Origin: Brachypodium distachyon
Lineage: Eukaryota; Streptophyta; Magnoliopsida; Poales; Poaceae
DNA length: 64,000 bases
NCBI RefSeq assembly: GCF_000005505.3
Contig: NC_016133.3
Location: forward strand, 54,835,237-54,899,236
Direction: 5' to 3'
The notes beneath the pieces are model-generated. The model ran no database searches and had not been told where the DNA came from. It worked only from the letters and a program-made list of their open reading frames with translations. Shown in pieces: positions 1 through 12,808 of the stretch (the stretch's first letter is position 1; every line of letters starts with the position of its first letter). Position numbers and translations under genes: made by a program.

Positions 1-381
1 ACGAATGGTGCTGAGCACTTGCTGACTGATCTAATGGATGCTGTCACCCCGATGAAAAATGGAACGATAAAACCCATCAACCTAGCTAGTATACATCTGT
101 ACAGATGCAAATGCCAGCTTTCTTGGATCACATGCCGCAACTTGTTTATGAGCAGACAAGCTATCACGCTACATGCTGCACTACTTTGGGGGTGAAACTA
201 ATACGACTAATTCTGCCATCCAAAAGGAGTTGAGTTACCTGTACATAGATATCAGACGGTAAGAAGACATAACAAAGCTTTGATCAGAGGGTAGGATAAA
301 GCAAGAATTCTTCGTGAACTCACTCTTGCATGCTACGACCAACATCAGGCTATCTGACTGTAAGGGTCTGTGTTGCTTGCA

Positions 382-2569
<2,188 letters not shown>

Positions 2570-3183
2570 GGCGATAGAATCCGAACCCTACCCTCGGCGC
2601 GGCGCTCTCTCTTCTTCAGCTGCCTCGATCGATCCGATATATACTATGCGGAATCTGGCCGTTCCGAGATGCTTCTCCCCCCACCTCCCGTTAGCCGCCG
2701 CCCGCGATTGCTGAGCAACGCAGCCCCGAGCCGATGCCGTGGGTTGTGACGAACTCCATGCCATCCTCTGCTTTCCCCTGTTCCCACCACTACCCAGCAC
2801 CAGCATTTGTGTAATCCAATTTTGTGAATCAATTTATTTTTTCTGCGTATACCTAAGTAATTAAGGAAATTGCATTTGCATTGCGGATCCTATAACTTGG
2901 CAATGACATAGTCGTTACTCCAACAAGTTGCAAATAAAAGAAACACATACTTAAATTTGGCACCGCCAATTATTTTTGGTCCACATTGCACTTGAGATCT
3001 ATTTTTCGATTCGTAGGCTACTGAGCTGGACAACGGCGTCTCTTTTTCAGATATTCGCCATATGATTTTTCGCACTAACCTTCGTGACTCTTCTACCCCT
3101 CGCACCTAGTTCCTCACCCCTTCTCGCGCGCAAGTCATGTGCGGAGTCGATGCATCGCCACCAAAGTTCCAATCTGTTCGACT

Positions 3184-3225
<42 letters not shown>

Positions 3226-4564
3226 TTGTCCATGTGGAAGACGATCAACGAGGTGGAGGCAGGGAGAATAAGGCGGTGGTATGCCCACGCGCAATTACAC
3301 CTCCGATGGAACCAAGGCGGCAAGAATGTGGTGTTGCTCAGATGCAACTTATTTGGCTTGCACGAAATTAGGTACATGAACTCAATTTTAAATTTCTCTC
3401 TAAAAGACAACATTTCTTTGGATCTTCTCTCATTCTACAAATCACGTGACATATAAACATGATTTTTAAATTCAGAATTTAGATTCAACCTAATGAAATC
3501 CAATTAAACTTTTGATTTATTTCTACCAAATGAAATGAAATAAGGGTTGACAAACAAGCTGTAACAAGTCGTTTGACTTCCATCATGTGGGATCGTTGAT
3601 CCAAGACTTCATTGGAGATTCCAAGAACTAACTTGTTTGGCTGGCAGCCTTGCACAGAAATAGATGCCTTGACTTAACCTAAAATCCGATGGAATCACAA
3701 CTATACACCTAAATTCTATTAGGAGTACATTATTTTTTTATGTACCACTCATCCAACAAATCCATGTGAGAGACATATTATGACTTTGGAATCTGAATTT
3801 AAATTCAACCAATGAAATCCCACAAAAAATTGGATTTCATTTCATTTAGATAAAAATGGAAATTATTTTGCATTATTTACAATATATTACAACGTTGACA
3901 AATGAGCCGTAGAAAAGTATACCATGGAAATTACAATACCATGATTTACTTCTCTTTTTTTTTTTGCATCTTTGGCGCTACTTTTCCAGAGACAGGGTAA
4001 ACCCATTTTGTAATATTTCAGTGACAAAGTGGAACAAGAAGAGATGCCTGCATGAGCAAATTGCCGTTAGGACTTCAGTGCTTTGTGAAACATCTTGTAC
4101 TAGTTCAGTTGTTATGTGCCGTCACATGCTATTCATTTTTTGAAAAGAGAGGTTTGGTCCTGCTTTATGTCGTAACATCATTAGCCAAAGAGTGGTTGGT
4201 CCAATGACCGAATCTAGACATCTAGTAGAGCAATGCCATGTTGTTACAGCACGTTCTAAGTATACTCAATTAGCAATATTTTGATTTTGATTTTAACAAA
4301 ACCAGAGGATTTTCCCCCGGTTTCAAATTTGATTTAAACAAAATCCAGAGGATTCTCCTCTAATTTCGTGGGCCGGATCCAATCGGAGCATCCAATTCTG
4401 CCGGACCAGGGCCTGTATCGGCCCGGCCCACATACGAGTAGTAGTCAGCAGAGCCGTAGCACAGTGGCCTGCCGCCTGGAGAAGCGGAGTCACCGAGAGG
4501 GGCAAGCAATCGAGCTGCGCAAGCGGACGCGAGGAGTGAGCAAGCGAAGGAGATCGATCGATCG
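2570..4564. other. intergenic region between divergent phosphatase and quinone oxidoreductase genes
   Basis: Divergent promoter region, about 2 kb. It includes an (CT)18 microsatellite at 3187-3222 and AT-rich sequence with imperfect internal repetition (around 3460-3570 resembles 3785-3925). GGCCCGGCCCA-type motifs near 4421-4431, about 135 bp upstream of the oxidoreductase ATG, resemble TCP site II promoter elements. No coding region is supported. Confidence 0.5.
3187..3222. repeat. (CT)18 microsatellite
   Basis: Thirty-six bases of uninterrupted CT dinucleotides lie between the divergent phosphatase and oxidoreductase genes. Such runs vary in length between individuals and would be a usable marker. 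Confidence 0.95.
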
Positions 4565-6551
4565 ATGAGGGCGGTGGTGATCGCGAGCCCCGGCGGGCCG
4601 GAGGCCCTGGAGGTTCGCGAGGTGGAGGACCTCCTGGCGCCGGGAGAAGGCGAGGTGCTCGTCGAGGTGGCCGCCGCCGGCGTCAATCGCGCCGACACGG
4701 TCCAGCGGCAGGGCCGGTACCCGCCGCCGCCCGGCGCGTCGCCTTACCCGGGGCTCGAGTGCTCCGGCACCATCCTCGCCCTCGGGGCCAACGTCCCCGC
4801 GCGGTGGGCCGTCGGCGACCAGGTGAGGGTTACCCTCCTCTCCCCCCTCTGTCATGCGTGTCCCTGTAGTGACTGCTTGCTTGCTGCTGCCGTGATGCTT
4901 AGTTTTGTGCGCGTCTGCTGTGTCCTTCCTTGGTTGCAGGTGTGCGCGCTGCTTACGGGCGGCGGGTATGCGGAGAAGGTGGTGGTGCCGGCGGGGCAGC
5001 TGCTCCCGGTGCCGGAGGGGGTGTCGCTGACGGACGCGGCTGGCTTGCCCGAGGTGGCCTGCACCGTCTGGTCGACCGTATTCATGACAAGCCATCTCTC
5101 CTCTGGCGAATCGTTCCTTGTAAGAATTCTCTTGCTAATTTGTTGTGGTATATGATTGCAAACGGCACGGCAATTCACTGTGGATTTGCTTCTTATGGGA
5201 ATGGGATTGTCTGTAAAAAAAAATCTGCACCTGCTTGACTCTGGAGTCCCATTGTCTCGTGGATGAAGCAGTCTCCGCCATCAGCATATATGATTTCTAA
5301 CTTCTAAGAGCTGACCATTTGATCGAGATATATTTTGCCGCAATAAATCAGCATGTCTCCACTAATTGAAAAGTAGCAAAGTAAATGCCTAAATGGTGCT
5401 TATTCGAATGAACTATGAAATACTTTAGCAGATAATTATGCACAAAACGAGATGCACAATTGGTGTTGTGAGCATTGGATTGGAGATTTGGAGGTGGATT
5501 TTCCTGTCTGTATTTATTTTTTAGACGGAAAGGCATTTCTACCCCTCTTTATATATAAAGCCCCAACGGCACCAGAGTTATTCCAATTGGTGTTATCACA
5601 ACATTTCTGCCTGTCACTATCTATTCCTGATGATTGCCTATCTCTATGCAGATCCATGGTGGATCAAGTGGAATTGGTACATTTGCTATACAGATCGCAA
5701 AGCACCTTGGAATTAAGGTTTTTGTTACTGCAGGTTTGTTAGTTGTAACAGAAATGTAAACAAATATGATAAGATGTTTCTAAAATCGTGCAAGTAACTC
5801 TGTTATCTTATTTTAGGAAGCGAAGAAAAACTAGTTGCTTGCAAAGGTTTGGGTGCTGATGTATGCATAAACTACAAATCTGAAGATTTTGAAGCACGTA
5901 TTAAAGAAGAAACCAATGGAAAGGGTATGCCCTGCTCTCTTTTGTTGCTTGATATTGCGATGTAAAAAGGTTGTTGCCTTTTTACAATTCATTGTCATAT
6001 ACTCCTATGTTCTAACTGTAACATGAAAATACCTCTACCAGGTGTTGATGTCATTCTAGACAATATCGGTGGATCTTATCTCCAGCGTAATCTGAACATC
6101 TTAGCTGTTGATGGTAGACTTTTCATTATTGGTTTAATGGGAGGTGCTGTTACTGAAGTGAATCTGCAGGCAATTTTTGCCCGAAGGTTGACCGTACAAG
6201 GTTGTCCTCATCTATAGGATTTCTCTGATTCTTGTTATTTCATTTTCTATTACAATTTTATGTTGATATTTGCTTGTTTCCTTTATGAGGTTGTACGCTT
6301 CCTAAACACCATCACCGATTTAGCACCTGGTTTAATTTCTATGACTATGTGCAGCTGCTGGACTGCGAAACAGAAGCCTTGACAATAAAGCTCAGATTGT
6401 CAGCGAAGTGGAGAAAAATGTATGGCCAGCCATTTTGTTGGGCAAGGTGAAGCCGGTGGTTTACAAGACCTTTCCTCTATCCGAAGCAGCTGAAGCTCAC
6501 AAGTTGATGGAATCAAGCTCTCACATTGGCAAGATACTGCTCGTTCCATAA
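4565..6551 (+). CDS. NADPH:quinone oxidoreductase, PIG3/zeta-crystallin type, 6 exons
   Basis: Medium-chain dehydrogenase/reductase without zinc ligands, of the PIG3 (TP53I3)/QOR family. These enzymes use NADPH to reduce quinones. Exons 4565-4822, 4940-5119, 5652-5733, 5817-5924, 6042-6200 and 6355-6551 join in phase to 327 aa, close to the usual length of about 330. An N-terminal GroES-like domain ([21 protein letters not shown]) is followed by a Rossmann domain. The dinucleotide-binding loop GGSSGIG lies near residues 149-155, [11 protein letters not shown] follows, and the C-terminus reads [12 protein letters not shown]. All introns are GT-AG. The ATG follows a short CGAT repeat and is the first in frame with the conserved MRAVVI start. 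A truncated tandem copy lies about 3 kb downstream. No targeting sequence is visible, so a cytosolic location is likely. Confidence 0.93.
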
Positions 6552-9456
6552 TTTGGTATGGTGAATCATGTGTGCCCACTCACTTGGAGCCGCTGTAAAC
6601 ACAGTGATCTATGTATCTGCATGTCTTTTCATGTTGTAGACTGGTTACTGAAGCGCTAATGAACTTGGTTACATGTTTTGAAATTTTCAGCGGAACTTGG
6701 AAGTCGTGCATGTTTTCATCTAATGGGTGTTTTGGGTAATAATAATTTATTGGGTGAAGCCCCAGCATATGGCGTGGTGTTCTTGATGACAATGTCGTTA
6801 GACATTTACTAGATCCTACTAGTAAGCAAGAAATGATGATGATGATTCATAATCTTTTAACCATAATCACTTGAGGCATTTGAATGAGTTGTTAGAGCAT
6901 TGGATATATTCTTGGCCAACTATGTACGGAAACACCCGTAGAATTTCAGTGAAACTGATAAGAAACAAGACGAGCACAAAGTAGTGGGGAAAATGCTTGG
7001 AGACAAGAAAGGCATCTATTTGATTCGCTCACAAGAGAACCAAACAAAACGTTGATTTCCCTCCCACCTGCCAAGGGTGGGGCGGGGTGTGTGGTTCCCG
7101 GTTGCTTCCAGTGTATGCGGGTTGGTCAATGCCCCGTGTCGGCTCAGGCACGGCAGGCGGTTTAGATTGGGCCAAAACTAGAGAGATAATGGACCAAATG
7201 TATAGGTTCGGCCAAAATTTAAAGAGAGGATGGACCAAATATAGAAAAACTAAAGAAAGGACCCGGCTATGGCATGGCACAGGCCGGCTCTTGGCCCAAT
7301 TAACTATGTGCCAGGCCCAGCCTAAGTCAGGCCTAGTCCGCCGGGCTTTTGGGCTTTTCATTGGGCCCCGACCCGTTGTCCAGCTATATTCCAATAGCGT
7401 AGGTGGGTTGGCTGTGAGTTTAGCTCAGCGGCCACCGATGGCACGGAGATTTTTTGAGACCGTGGGTGTTCTCCATAGCTTCCAACGAGGTAGAGGAGTG
7501 CATCTCTTTTTCATTTGAGACAGACGGAGTTAAGTGCCAATGGGGTAGTCGTTACTTTTGTTTTTCGGTTGAAGAATGCAACGCAATCTAGAATATTTGA
7601 AATATAGTTTCACTCTAAATCTCAGCTAGCTGATTTGTAATTCAACAACATTTGTTTTTGTAGATGTAAATCTGTTTTTCTGCACGAATCTTGATTCTCT
7701 TGCACGTGTGGGCTATATGTTACTAAAGCATATTGTTATCGGGCTTCTGTGTTTTTGGACTGCAAGCAAATGTGCCGGTTGGCCTTCTTAACTGTGCTCT
7801 GCTGCAGTATGTTTTCTTTCCACCGGCCCGTGCGATGAGAGAAGAGGCATATATTCGACATTTGGAGAGCCCGATAGAGAGGACGAAGAGAAGCAGAACT
7901 TTGCGGTCTTCGGTGCGGAAGTGTAGTCGGTTTTTCGTTGAAGACACTCATGTTAAAGCGCAAGTCTAGCTTCAAAGCAGCCAACTCACTCACGTAAAAC
8001 TAGAGTGTTGTGATTTTGGGCGACTAATCCGCTCACGTTAAGCCACAACTTAAACCGCACAAAGTATTTAGAAATAGCAAGATCTAGCCAGGAGAATTGT
8101 ATAAACAAAATGCTACTTCATTGATTCATGAATACTACTATGCACATTTCTTTAGGTGGCTGTCCTATCTTAACTCACACCTCGCTCTCACCGGTGTTCT
8201 CACACCCGCAAGACATGAGGCAAGGTCCTCTATTATACATGACAATTGGATTTTTGACATGTATCAAAACTTTAGCTATTGATATCAAATGTCCTAAGCT
8301 TCTACACATTTCCGCATATAAATATACATATGTTATTTTTTTTACTTTTATTTATTTCCTATTTTCTAATACTCTAGAGCTTATATACACTTCCACCTTA
8401 TATATCTAAGTATTAAAAGGTTTAGCACTTTTATTTATTTCCTATTCTAGAGTATTCCAAAACCTTCTACACACTTCCACCTAAATACCTTTCTTCTTGT
8501 ATTATTTAAAAGGAGTGTCTAATTGCCTAATTAAGAGTAAATAAAAAAGACCAACAATCTACTACATCTTATCTTAGCTGTTGGTGTAGATGCATGCATA
8601 GCCTTCCGTGGGCTAAGTCTATATGACTTTGTACATTGATATGTAAGGGTTATGAGGCGAGGGTTGGTGCCTGTATTAGGAACATGTGTTTTTATAAATA
8701 AATGAAGTCACTCGAAAATTCTTTATAATTTGTATTGAATTCAAACTAATATGTCATCGATTTATCATACAACAACTATAATTTTTTTTGATAGTTCTGA
8801 CATACCAAAGTTTAATTTTCTTGTCCCAACTGAATCACAAGTATTATGGAAATTGAAAAGTTTGAATTCAATGGAGGTGCAGTTCTCGGTATGGAAGGGT
8901 TACGAGATGAGGGTCTGTGACTGTACCAAGGATATGTGTTTTCATAAATACATGAAATCGCTAGAAAAACTCTTTATAGTTTGTATTAAACATAGACCAA
9001 TTGGTGACGGAATTACCGGTCTATACGACAAGATTGTTCTTGAATTATTTTCCATCGTATTTCTGTTGCTTTTGTTGTCCGTCTTCTTTGTATTACGCTT
9101 ATTTTTTAACGCCTACTTTGAAGCCAATAAACCGAAGGTATGCACAAAACCAAATCCACCATTATAAAATTAACTCTAACAAAATTGATCAAATATGTGC
9201 CATGGATTAATCCTGAATGTGCTAAAGAGCAATATAGTAAGAACTGAACTCACATGGGATCATCAAATTAATTGGGAAATCCTACGTTTTTGAGACATTT
9301 TATCTCCACGTCTTCTTCCTACTGTTATTTCTTGACCATGAACTACGTGGATAAATAGATTACGTAAAAATATTAAGAGTTCGAATATGCACGTTTCCAC
9401 TTTTATGTGATGTAATTAAGCTAAGATGTGAACAGAGAGTAAGAAATAATTCATTC
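6552..9456. other. intergenic spacer between oxidoreductase and its truncated copy
   Basis: 3' flank of the oxidoreductase gene (6552 to about 7053, duplicated again downstream of the pseudogene), then unrelated AT-rich DNA. It includes a pair of about 107-bp direct repeats at 8641-8747 and 8891-8997. Open frames here are short and have no recognisable domain. I see no host gene. Confidence 0.5.
8641..8997. repeat. pair of imperfect ~107-bp direct repeats, 250 bp apart
   Basis: 8641-8747 and 8891-8997 align along their length. Shared landmarks are AAGGGTTA, GAGGGT, ATGTGTTTT, ATAAATA and the TTTATA-TTTGTATT end. Divergence is clearly more than 15 percent by eye. No terminal inverted repeats or target duplications are obvious, so the origin is unknown. 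Confidence 0.7.
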
Positions 9457-10182
9457 AGAACGAAGAAAAACTAGCTGTTTGCAAAAGTTTGGGTGCGGAT
9501 GTATGCATAAACTAAGACCGAAGACTTCGAAGCATGTATTAAAGAAAAAATCAATGGAAAGGGTATGCATATGCTGCTCCCCTCTTTTATGCAGACAAAA
9601 ATCTGTTGGATTTAGCAAGTTAGACCTGTCAATTTTATATACACCGCAACTGTAATATGAGAATGACTTTGCGAGAATGATTCTGCCATGTGTCGATGTT
9701 ATTCTGGACAATATCGGTGGATCCTATCTCCAGCGCAATCTGAACAGCTTAGCCGTTGATGGCAGACTTTTCGTTATCGGTTTCATGAGAGGCACTGTTG
9801 CTCAAGTGAACTTGCAGGCTATGCTTGGCCAAAGATTGACCATACAAGGTTTGCATTGATTCATAGAAGAATTTTTCTGATTCTCGCTATTCTATTTCTT
9901 ACTACAAATATTATATCAACGTTTGGAGTTTGCTTTATGCAATTGTATGACACTTGATTGAATTTCTATGACTATATTTGTGCAGCTGCTGGACTGCGGA
10001 GCAGAAGCCTTGCTAACAAAACTCAGATCGTCGCCAAGGTGGAGAAACATATGTGGCCTGCTGTCCTGTCGGGGAAGGTGAAGCCAGTGGTTTACAAGAT
10101 GTTCTCTCTATCTGAAGCAGCTGAAGCTCACAAATTGATGGAGTCAAGTTCCCACATTTGCAAAATACTACTTATTCCATGA
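9457..10182 (+). pseudogene. 5'-truncated tandem copy of the PIG3-type oxidoreductase
   Basis: Copies exons 4, 5 and 6 of the upstream oxidoreductase, with intron positions kept: about 9457-9560, 9693-9849 and 9985-10182. Exons 1-3 (GroES domain and NADPH loop) are absent. Exon 4 has lost two bases after the ATAAAC codons and gains an immediate stop. The AG acceptor before exon 5 has become AT (CCAG to CCAT). The last exon still reads through to a SSSHICKILLIP end. Homology begins abruptly at exon 4 and runs on into the 3' flank as far as about 10.7 kb, so this is a segmental (DNA-level) duplication and not a retrocopy. It cannot encode a working enzyme. Confidence 0.93.
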
Positions 10183-10830
10183 TTTGTTACGGTGTTTCAA
10201 TAGCGTATACTCTTGGTCCGCTTTCATCAGACTTTGGAGTGAACTGTGTATATTGGCATATTCTGTTTATCTTGTAAGTTGGCTCTTAAGATGAAAAAGT
10301 GGGTATGTATCTTAAAAAATCGCCAGTTACAATTATGGCTGGAACTTCAAAGTCATGTTCTTTCATCCAATGTGTCATTTGGGTACGACCTGCTTCAGAT
10401 GAAGCTTCTGATATAGTGTTATTGATGATGATGTTAGTAGATATATACTCGTAGATCAGATCCTACTATAAGCAGAATTAACATCAAACGATGATGACAA
10501 TGACACATAATCTTTTAGCTATGATTGCTTCAGGTATTTGAATAAGTTGCTGGAGCACTGAATATTCGCTTGGCCAACCCCAGACAGAAACTTAAAGCAC
10601 TCCAGATTTCACAGTAACAGATTAAGGGATAAGATCAGCACAAAATACTAAAGGGGAAAAAAGCTGTGGATTTTGCTTCAGAAGAAAGGACCTCTATTTG
10701 ATGCCCACACAACAGAATAAAACAAACAGTGATTACAAAATACTAAAGGGGGGAAAAGCTATGGATTTTGCTTCAGAAGAAAGGACCTCTATTTGATGCC
10801 CAGACAACAGAATGAAACAAACAATGATCA
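10183..10830. repeat. duplicated 3' flank of the oxidoreductase, with a 95-bp tandem duplication
   Basis: Resembles 6560-7053 downstream of the intact gene, including the landmark stretches around 6700-6920. At its end a 95-bp unit is present twice in tandem, starting at 10641 and 10736. The intact gene's flank has a single equivalent at about 6976-7050, so this second duplication arose after the copy was made. Confidence 0.8.
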
Positions 10831-11120
10831 CATCAATAGATGGATTAGCAGGTTCAACGAAGACATTCTACATCAAAGGAATTGGATACGAACACGTAAA
10901 GCTACCAACACCTGCAGTTTGTATTGCTAATTTGCTACTCATGAGTGACCACATCAAATATTGTGTCAGTGTGAAGTTCATTAACAACAGTGAAAACATA
11001 ACATCTTCTAGTACAGTCAATTTCTACTATTTCATAGTTCCTCATCCTCAATTTATATGATAAATGGAGCCAAAGCTGAGGGCTAATCTGCTAAAGAAGC
11101 CCGAGACTCGAGTTTTGCCC

Positions 11121-12262
11121 TTATTCCCGAGTAATCTTCACTGGAACAGTGCAGTTGCATTGCAGCTTCATGTATTCAATCTGCTTCTTCAACATCTCAT
11201 TATCCTGCAGCGATGAAAACGAGAGTAGTAAGCAAGGCATGAACAGAGTGAAGCGTAAGCTCAGTGCTCAGATGATACAGGAGGCACAGAACTAAGATTG
11301 TGATACAACAAGGAAATGCACTGGAGTTTGCCCAAAAATTACCTTCCGCAACGAGTCAAATCTGTTGGTTGAAGAGGACAGTGAGGCCTTAACCTATTAA
11401 CAAAGTTACTCGCATGAGAAATTGCAGATTCAAATTCTGGGAGCATGACAGTGTACATGCGCATAGCTGAAGAAGGAACAGACCTTTACAAGTTCATCCT
11501 GCAGCTGCCTGTTTTTGCCGAATTCAGTGTCGTATTTCATTCTCCATTCAGCAGATTCATCCATTGCCTCCAGATTGGCGTGTTCAAATTGCCTCCTGTA
11601 AAGATCGTCCCAGCAAAATAAGAAACACCAAGATGCTTAGCCATGCCTGTGCCGAATCATCAAAATAAATGGATGGAGCTTGACAGGGATCGCTTAAATT
11701 TTCACTACAAACAAACAGCCGATATGGAACAACCAACATTGCGCTATATGAACCAGGCATTAGATTAACACATGGCAGTCAAATCTTGCTGACAAGCATG
11801 CACTTCAGACGGCAACAGGGAATGGGCTCCAGTTAATTCTCAAAGCATCTAGACTGATTCACACAAATGAAAATGGTAGAACTCGGCGGAAATGGATGGC
11901 CACTAAGATTCGCTTCTTGGAAACAAACCATTGTACAGAAGCAAGCGCCTGGAATTTGAGGAGAATCTCTCTTCCTAGCCATGATCCACCCGTCAAACAG
12001 GATATCCAGAGACTACCTACAAGTTACAACTAGAACTAGAAGCACTCGGGATTCTTCAGTGGAAGGGAGGGAGGTTGGGAGGGGAGGGGGGAGGGCGAAC
12101 CAACCGGAGCTCCTCGCGGTCGTCGGCGGTGAAGGAGGGGTCATCGGACTGGCGCGCCCAGATGCGGAAGTAGACGGCGGTGCCCATCAGCAGCGCCACC
12201 GCGAAGGCCACCACCAGCGCCTGTCTCTCCTGCCTCCGCCCTACTCCTCGTCCCCCCACCAT
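11121..12262 (-). CDS. small single-pass membrane protein with coiled coil, unknown function, 4 exons
   Basis: I do not recognise this family. Exons 12105-12262, 11484-11595, 11343-11393 and 11121-11204 join in phase with GT-AG borders to 134 aa. A short basic N-terminus (GGRGVGRRQERQ) precedes one hydrophobic segment, about residues 14-33 (LVVAFAVALLMGTAVYF). After it comes a charged, heptad-like region (DDREELRRQFEHANLEAMDE, DSLRKDNEMLKKQIEYM) and a short CNC-containing tail ending ITRE. The topology looks like a signal-anchored protein with a coiled coil on one face, possibly an oligomerising adaptor. The start was set at the ATG directly before the basic/TM segment. An in-frame upstream ATG at 12424 would add 54 residues of low-complexity sequence and seems less likely. 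Exon count and phase consistency make it a real gene. Confidence 0.72.
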
Positions 12263-12808
12263 CGATCCTCCTCCGCTTCCGTCTTCCTCCTTCCCCTCTC
12301 CCAGTCTCTGCTCGCCCTTTGAGCCCCTCTCTTCGTCTTCGGGCAACTTCCTGTGTACTCGCGGGACCCACTTGTCGGCCCCAAAAGCCCACCCAGTTGC
12401 AAGGCGTTCAGCCCTATATCGCATCTGGACTTCGTGTCCACTGGACCAAACTATTTCGAGCCCAGCACATCGTTTTGTGCTCTCTTTTATCTGACAGCGT
12501 TTTGCGTTCTCTATTTCGTCTACCGGTGAGAACTCAAAGCTTCACTCCTTTCTTAGAAAAAGAAGCAGCAGCTCTAAATAATACTCCTACTCCGTAGTTC
12601 ACAACCAGGGGAAGTACAGGAGATTTGGAGAGATAAATGGAAAATAACTAGCAATATGTTTGGGGAAAATAATCATGTACGAAGTTAGCTACAAAAGGGG
12701 CGGTTGATATTGACAGCACCTATCTACACTACACTCCGTTGCTTAACACGTGGAACCAAGTATCTTTTTCATGTAACCCAGGCCTGGTTACTGCTCTTTT
12801 CGTATACT
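12263..12808. other. promoter region of the coiled-coil gene and 3' flank of the ABC1 kinase
   Basis: Both neighbours are on the minus strand. This 546-bp gap must hold the 5' leader and promoter of the small membrane protein gene plus the kinase 3' UTR. A CT-rich stretch (12235-12350) precedes the small gene's ATG. Nothing else is seen. Confidence 0.4.

Noticed and set aside
3084..3456. Open frames through the CT microsatellite (Leu-Ser and Arg-Glu repeats)
   Set aside because: Generated by the simple repeat itself.
7029..7518. Overlapping open frames on both strands near 7.1-7.5 kb as a possible gene
   Set aside because: No recognisable domain, no splice continuity and repetitive GGCCC-rich wording; likely decayed repeat.
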